Origin: Rhynchonema sp. JSB1_4
Taxonomy: Eukaryota > Nematoda > Chromadorea > Monhysterida > Xyalidae
Assembly (NCBI GenBank): GCA_030248065.1
Contig: JASAMV010005029.1
Span: forward strand, 1 to 23,735
Length of the DNA: 23,735 nt
Direction of reading: 5' to 3'
Shown here piece after piece: positions 21,540 through 23,735 of this stretch. Within the stretch, counting starts at the first letter, position 1, and every line of letters starts with the position of its first letter. The notes below the pieces were generated by a model, which ran no database searches, was not told the DNA's origin, and saw only the letters and a program-made list of their open reading frames with translations. Made by a program: the position numbers and the translations under genes.

Positions 21540-23244
21540 ATGCGAACGTGCGATGCGATGCGAATTTTGTTGGCCCTTTTGTGCAGCAGTTTGACTCAAA
21601 CGGTTCTATCGGGCTCAGACGAGGAGTTTATCAATTTGGACTACGTCGGGATCGGTGGGTCTAACCATGAACAGGTATGCTGCATTAGGCCTGTTGCCGT
21701 TTTTGGGGGTTAGGCTCAGGGGTGACGCTCACTTGGTTTAACGCTGTTTGTGGTGACGGAAGATACGGTATTAAAGAAGTTGCGGGATGCCAATCATGTA
21801 TTTATAAGGAGGGTGGACTGTACGCACATTCTCAGGTTCAACAACCCGACGTGGTCGCGTTCAGACAAGCGACGGCGCCGCAGATCAATCACGAACCGCA
21901 GTTGACCGGGAATGAGGCTAACACAGGTATGTAATGTTAATGCAGTACAGGTTACTGTTTTTTCTTGTTGTGGGTGTTCGGAAGTCCCAATGGGATCGGG
22001 TGTCGAAAAAACTGCTATACCGACGGCAACGATGTTGTTCGCGAGCATAAACCTATTAGCTCGTAAATCGTATGTGTCTTGTGGGCGTCACCTAGCCATT
22101 TCACGGACGATGACCTGGTGCCCGTCCCCGAACGCAGGTCGGGCAGACGAGCAGCTAAAAACACGCTGCACAATAGACGTCAGGTATAGTGCAGTTCGAA
22201 AGTGTCCCGTGACATTCCTCGCACCACACCTACATACCTTTGTATCGGTATACAATAGATCACTGTCCCAGACAACTTCCCCTATATGAATACTAAGTCG
22301 CTTCAAAAACCATCTGAAACATCAGGTGGTCCAGTGGTCCCAGAGGTGAATAGCAACAACGATGCAGTAGCGTCTGGCACTGACGATGTCCCGGGCACCA
22401 CCAACAACAAAGTGAAGAAGCACCTGTACACCCATGGACACCAACACGCCGGGCCCATCGTACCGGCTGTGGTCACTTTCAATCAGAATGCACCGCCGGC
22501 GTCAAACCCTCAGTATCACCACACACACGCACCCATTGCCCATCATCAGCAGTTAGTGGGCTTACACTCGGATGTTCATCACACATTTGTGCGTATCGGA
22601 TCGTATGCTTTCTTCGTCACGTATTTTTTTGCTGCAAGGTTTACTAACTCGATTAATTTTGACCAGGGAACAAGACCAAGCAAAGCCAATTAAGGTCTGG
22701 CAGGGACAAGATTACCGTTCCTGAGTGTGAGGAAAACATATTATCAAAATGACGGGATCAGGATCAGGATCAGAAAAAGAGCCCGGGATCCGGGATCGGG
22801 ATCCCGTTCGAACACTGATTGTTAGATGCACAACATTGCATAACCTTCGAAACGCAAAAATTTGTCAAACATTTCAGCTACCCACATCCGACGCACCCAC
22901 CTGTCAGACAGTAAGCGCCATTAATGTTTTCTTTTGAATATTTATTTCTGCCACATTATTTCATTTAGCAGCGTACCGTACTTGAGCATTCATTGTCAAA
23001 CAACACCTAAAAGTCCAACATGTACATAATGTAGCCATCAAGTTTACCAATCATGTTCGTATATTTCAGTTACCCATCGCCTCCCCCGACGCATGCCCCG
23101 ATCATCTATGGCCCACCCATTCACCCCCCCGGCGGCGCTCCTCCCCCCCCCGCCCCGCGCCATGATCCTCCCCGTCGCTGGCGCCCCCGTGCCCGGGGCC
23201 AGCGCCCTCCCCTTATATCCGTCCTTCCCCGCCCGGCCCCCTAA
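21540..23244 (+). CDS. Split gene for an unrecognised secreted His/Pro-rich protein
   Basis: Five exons, 21540-21674, 21836-21926, 22326-22551, 22878-22910 and 23070-23244 (TAA), total 660 nt and join in frame into 219 residues. Junction phases agree at every step (0, 1, 2, 2). Donors are GTATGC, GTATGT, GTTAGT and GTAAGC; the last two acceptors are ATTTCAG. Residues 1-24 form a signal peptide (core ILLALLCSSL, likely cut near VLS/GSD); Met7 is an alternative start. The middle has a small repeat (GPVVPEV near 77, GPIVPAV in the same exon) and is rich in Asn, Gln and His. The tail is His/Pro/Tyr-rich: THAPIAHHQ, then YPHPTHPPV, then YPSPPPTHAPIIYGPP, ending in a Pro/Arg-rich stretch. I find no known domain. 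Extracellular structural or adhesive use is only a guess from composition. The second exon's acceptor could lie slightly upstream, since that frame stays open from 21722. Confidence 0.62.
22667..22724 (+). CDS. Possible alternative terminal exon of the His/Pro-rich gene
   Basis: A TACTAAC branch-point-like sequence at 22642-22648 is followed by acceptor GACCAG ending at 22666. Joining the exon ending at 22551 (phase 2) to this exon gives in-frame EQDQAKPIKVWQGQDYRS and a TGA at 22722-22724. That isoform would be 169 residues (510 nt in total). Using the donor-like GTCTGG at 22696 instead would send the next two exons into another open frame. I cannot tell whether this exon is used, is a minor isoform, or is a chance frame. 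Confidence 0.35.
22753..22808. repeat. GGATC-type simple repeat with palindromes
   Basis: GGGATCAGGATCAGGATCAG is followed by a second block of CCGGGATC units. The unit GGATC recurs seven times in about 55 bp, and the second half (CCCGGGATCCGGGATCGGG) is partly self-complementary. It lies in the last long intron region of the His/Pro-rich gene. Confidence 0.5.
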
Positions 23245-23523
23245 GGCCGAAGGAGCGTACAGGCCCGCGGTGCCGCCATGCCGGCATCCTACAACGGACA
23301 AACACCCAAAGTATACAAGTGAGTGCCTGTTTTTGTCACCAATCAGTTCGGTGCGAGCACACTTAAAATGTACCGTAATCGGTTTGTTGGCATAATCATA
23401 GCGCTAGTTTGAAGTCAAATGTGCCACTAGACATGTGTACGACTATCGTCGGATGGTGGCAGGACAACGGCAAGGCGAAAACATTTTTTTCGGGGCAGTA
23501 TTTTATAATAAAGGCTAACTCAG
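23245..23523. other. 3' flank of the His/Pro-rich gene
   Basis: A strong donor-like AA/GTGAGT at 23318/23319 ends a stretch that stays open in a second frame from 23070. The first AATAAA is at 23507. Otherwise nothing is recognised. Confidence 0.35.
23507..23512 (+). terminator. Candidate poly(A) signal for the His/Pro-rich gene
   Basis: AATAAA lies 263 nt after the TAA stop at 23242-23244, just before a family-2 inverted-repeat element. It is the first AATAAA I see after that stop on the plus strand. A strong donor GTGAGT at 23319 lies between them and could mean the 3' UTR is spliced or the gene continues. Confidence 0.35.
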
Positions 23524-23597
23524 GAACTTTCGACCAGCGTAGAAGCTGTTCAAAGCAGACACTCGGGAATGAACAAATTTGTCGAATTTAGTGCTTC
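23524..23597. mobile_element. Degenerate family-2 inverted-repeat element
   Basis: The left arm has TTCGACCAGCGTAGAAGCTG at 23529-23548. The right arm is the inverted equivalent, with GAATTTAGTGCTTC at 23584-23597. It aligns with the hairpin core at 15370-15448, including a shared AATGAAC in the loop or right arm, but has diverged more. Confidence 0.5.
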
Positions 23598-23735
23598 AAT
23601 CGCTATTCGGTGTGTTAATGTTTTCCTGTTAAACCGAGCAAATTAGGGTGCCCAAATTTTTAGTTAAACCCGATAGTACATTATTCTCCAAACCATACTC
23701 CACCAAGACCACCACGTTTTTCATTTTTAGTCAGC

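Noticed and set aside
1..23735. CRISPR array or prokaryotic defence system
   Set aside because: The repeats are inverted-pair transposon ends, irregularly spaced and in both orientations. The genes are intron-containing animal-type genes.

Overview
This window looks like nuclear DNA from an invertebrate animal. The evidence is two split genes with GT-AG introns (some only 44, 64 and 92 nt), one TACTAAC-type branch-point sequence, LDL-receptor class A (LDLa) modules, a signal peptide on one predicted protein, and abundant short inverted-repeat transposons. Nothing looks prokaryotic: there are no operons, ribosome-binding sites or long uninterrupted genes. I cannot name the phylum from the sequence alone.

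Layout. Roughly the first 15.2 kb is gene-poor. It holds no coding region I can support, but it is peppered with short (about 80-180 bp) foldback elements. These share one terminal inverted repeat with core TTAGTGCCGTGCGTATAAGC (MITE family 1). The same stretch has a strongly A-poor, T-rich block (about 4.41-4.85 kb), a small CGCCCGT minisatellite (about 5.12-5.17 kb) and minor microsatellites.

From about 18.0 down to 15.6 kb, on the minus strand, lies a multi-exon gene. It encodes three LDLa modules joined by Thr/Pro/Ser-rich linkers. Eight exons can be joined in one frame into about 324 residues; the N-terminus is probably incomplete. One of its introns is almost exactly a second kind of inverted-repeat element (MITE family 2, TIR core TAATTTCGACYAGCG), with the splice sites lying in the element's ends. 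A foldback element sits just past the stop codon and offers AATAAA signals.

From 21.54 to 23.24 kb, on the plus strand, lies a second split gene. Five exons join without a frame break into a 219-residue secreted His/Pro-rich protein that I do not recognise. Its last exons share a repeated Tyr-Pro/Thr-His-Ala-Pro motif and are all joined in phase 2, so the tail looks built by small-exon duplication. An alternative terminal exon is also visible. The last coding exon is an island of very high GC content.

The two genes are divergent (about 3.5 kb between starts). Both are predicted to act outside the cell, but nothing in the sequence shows that they work together. The most notable signals are the MITE that forms an intron, the inverted copy of an exon segment inside that same intron, the density of family-1 elements, and the unrecognised modular His/Pro-rich secreted protein.
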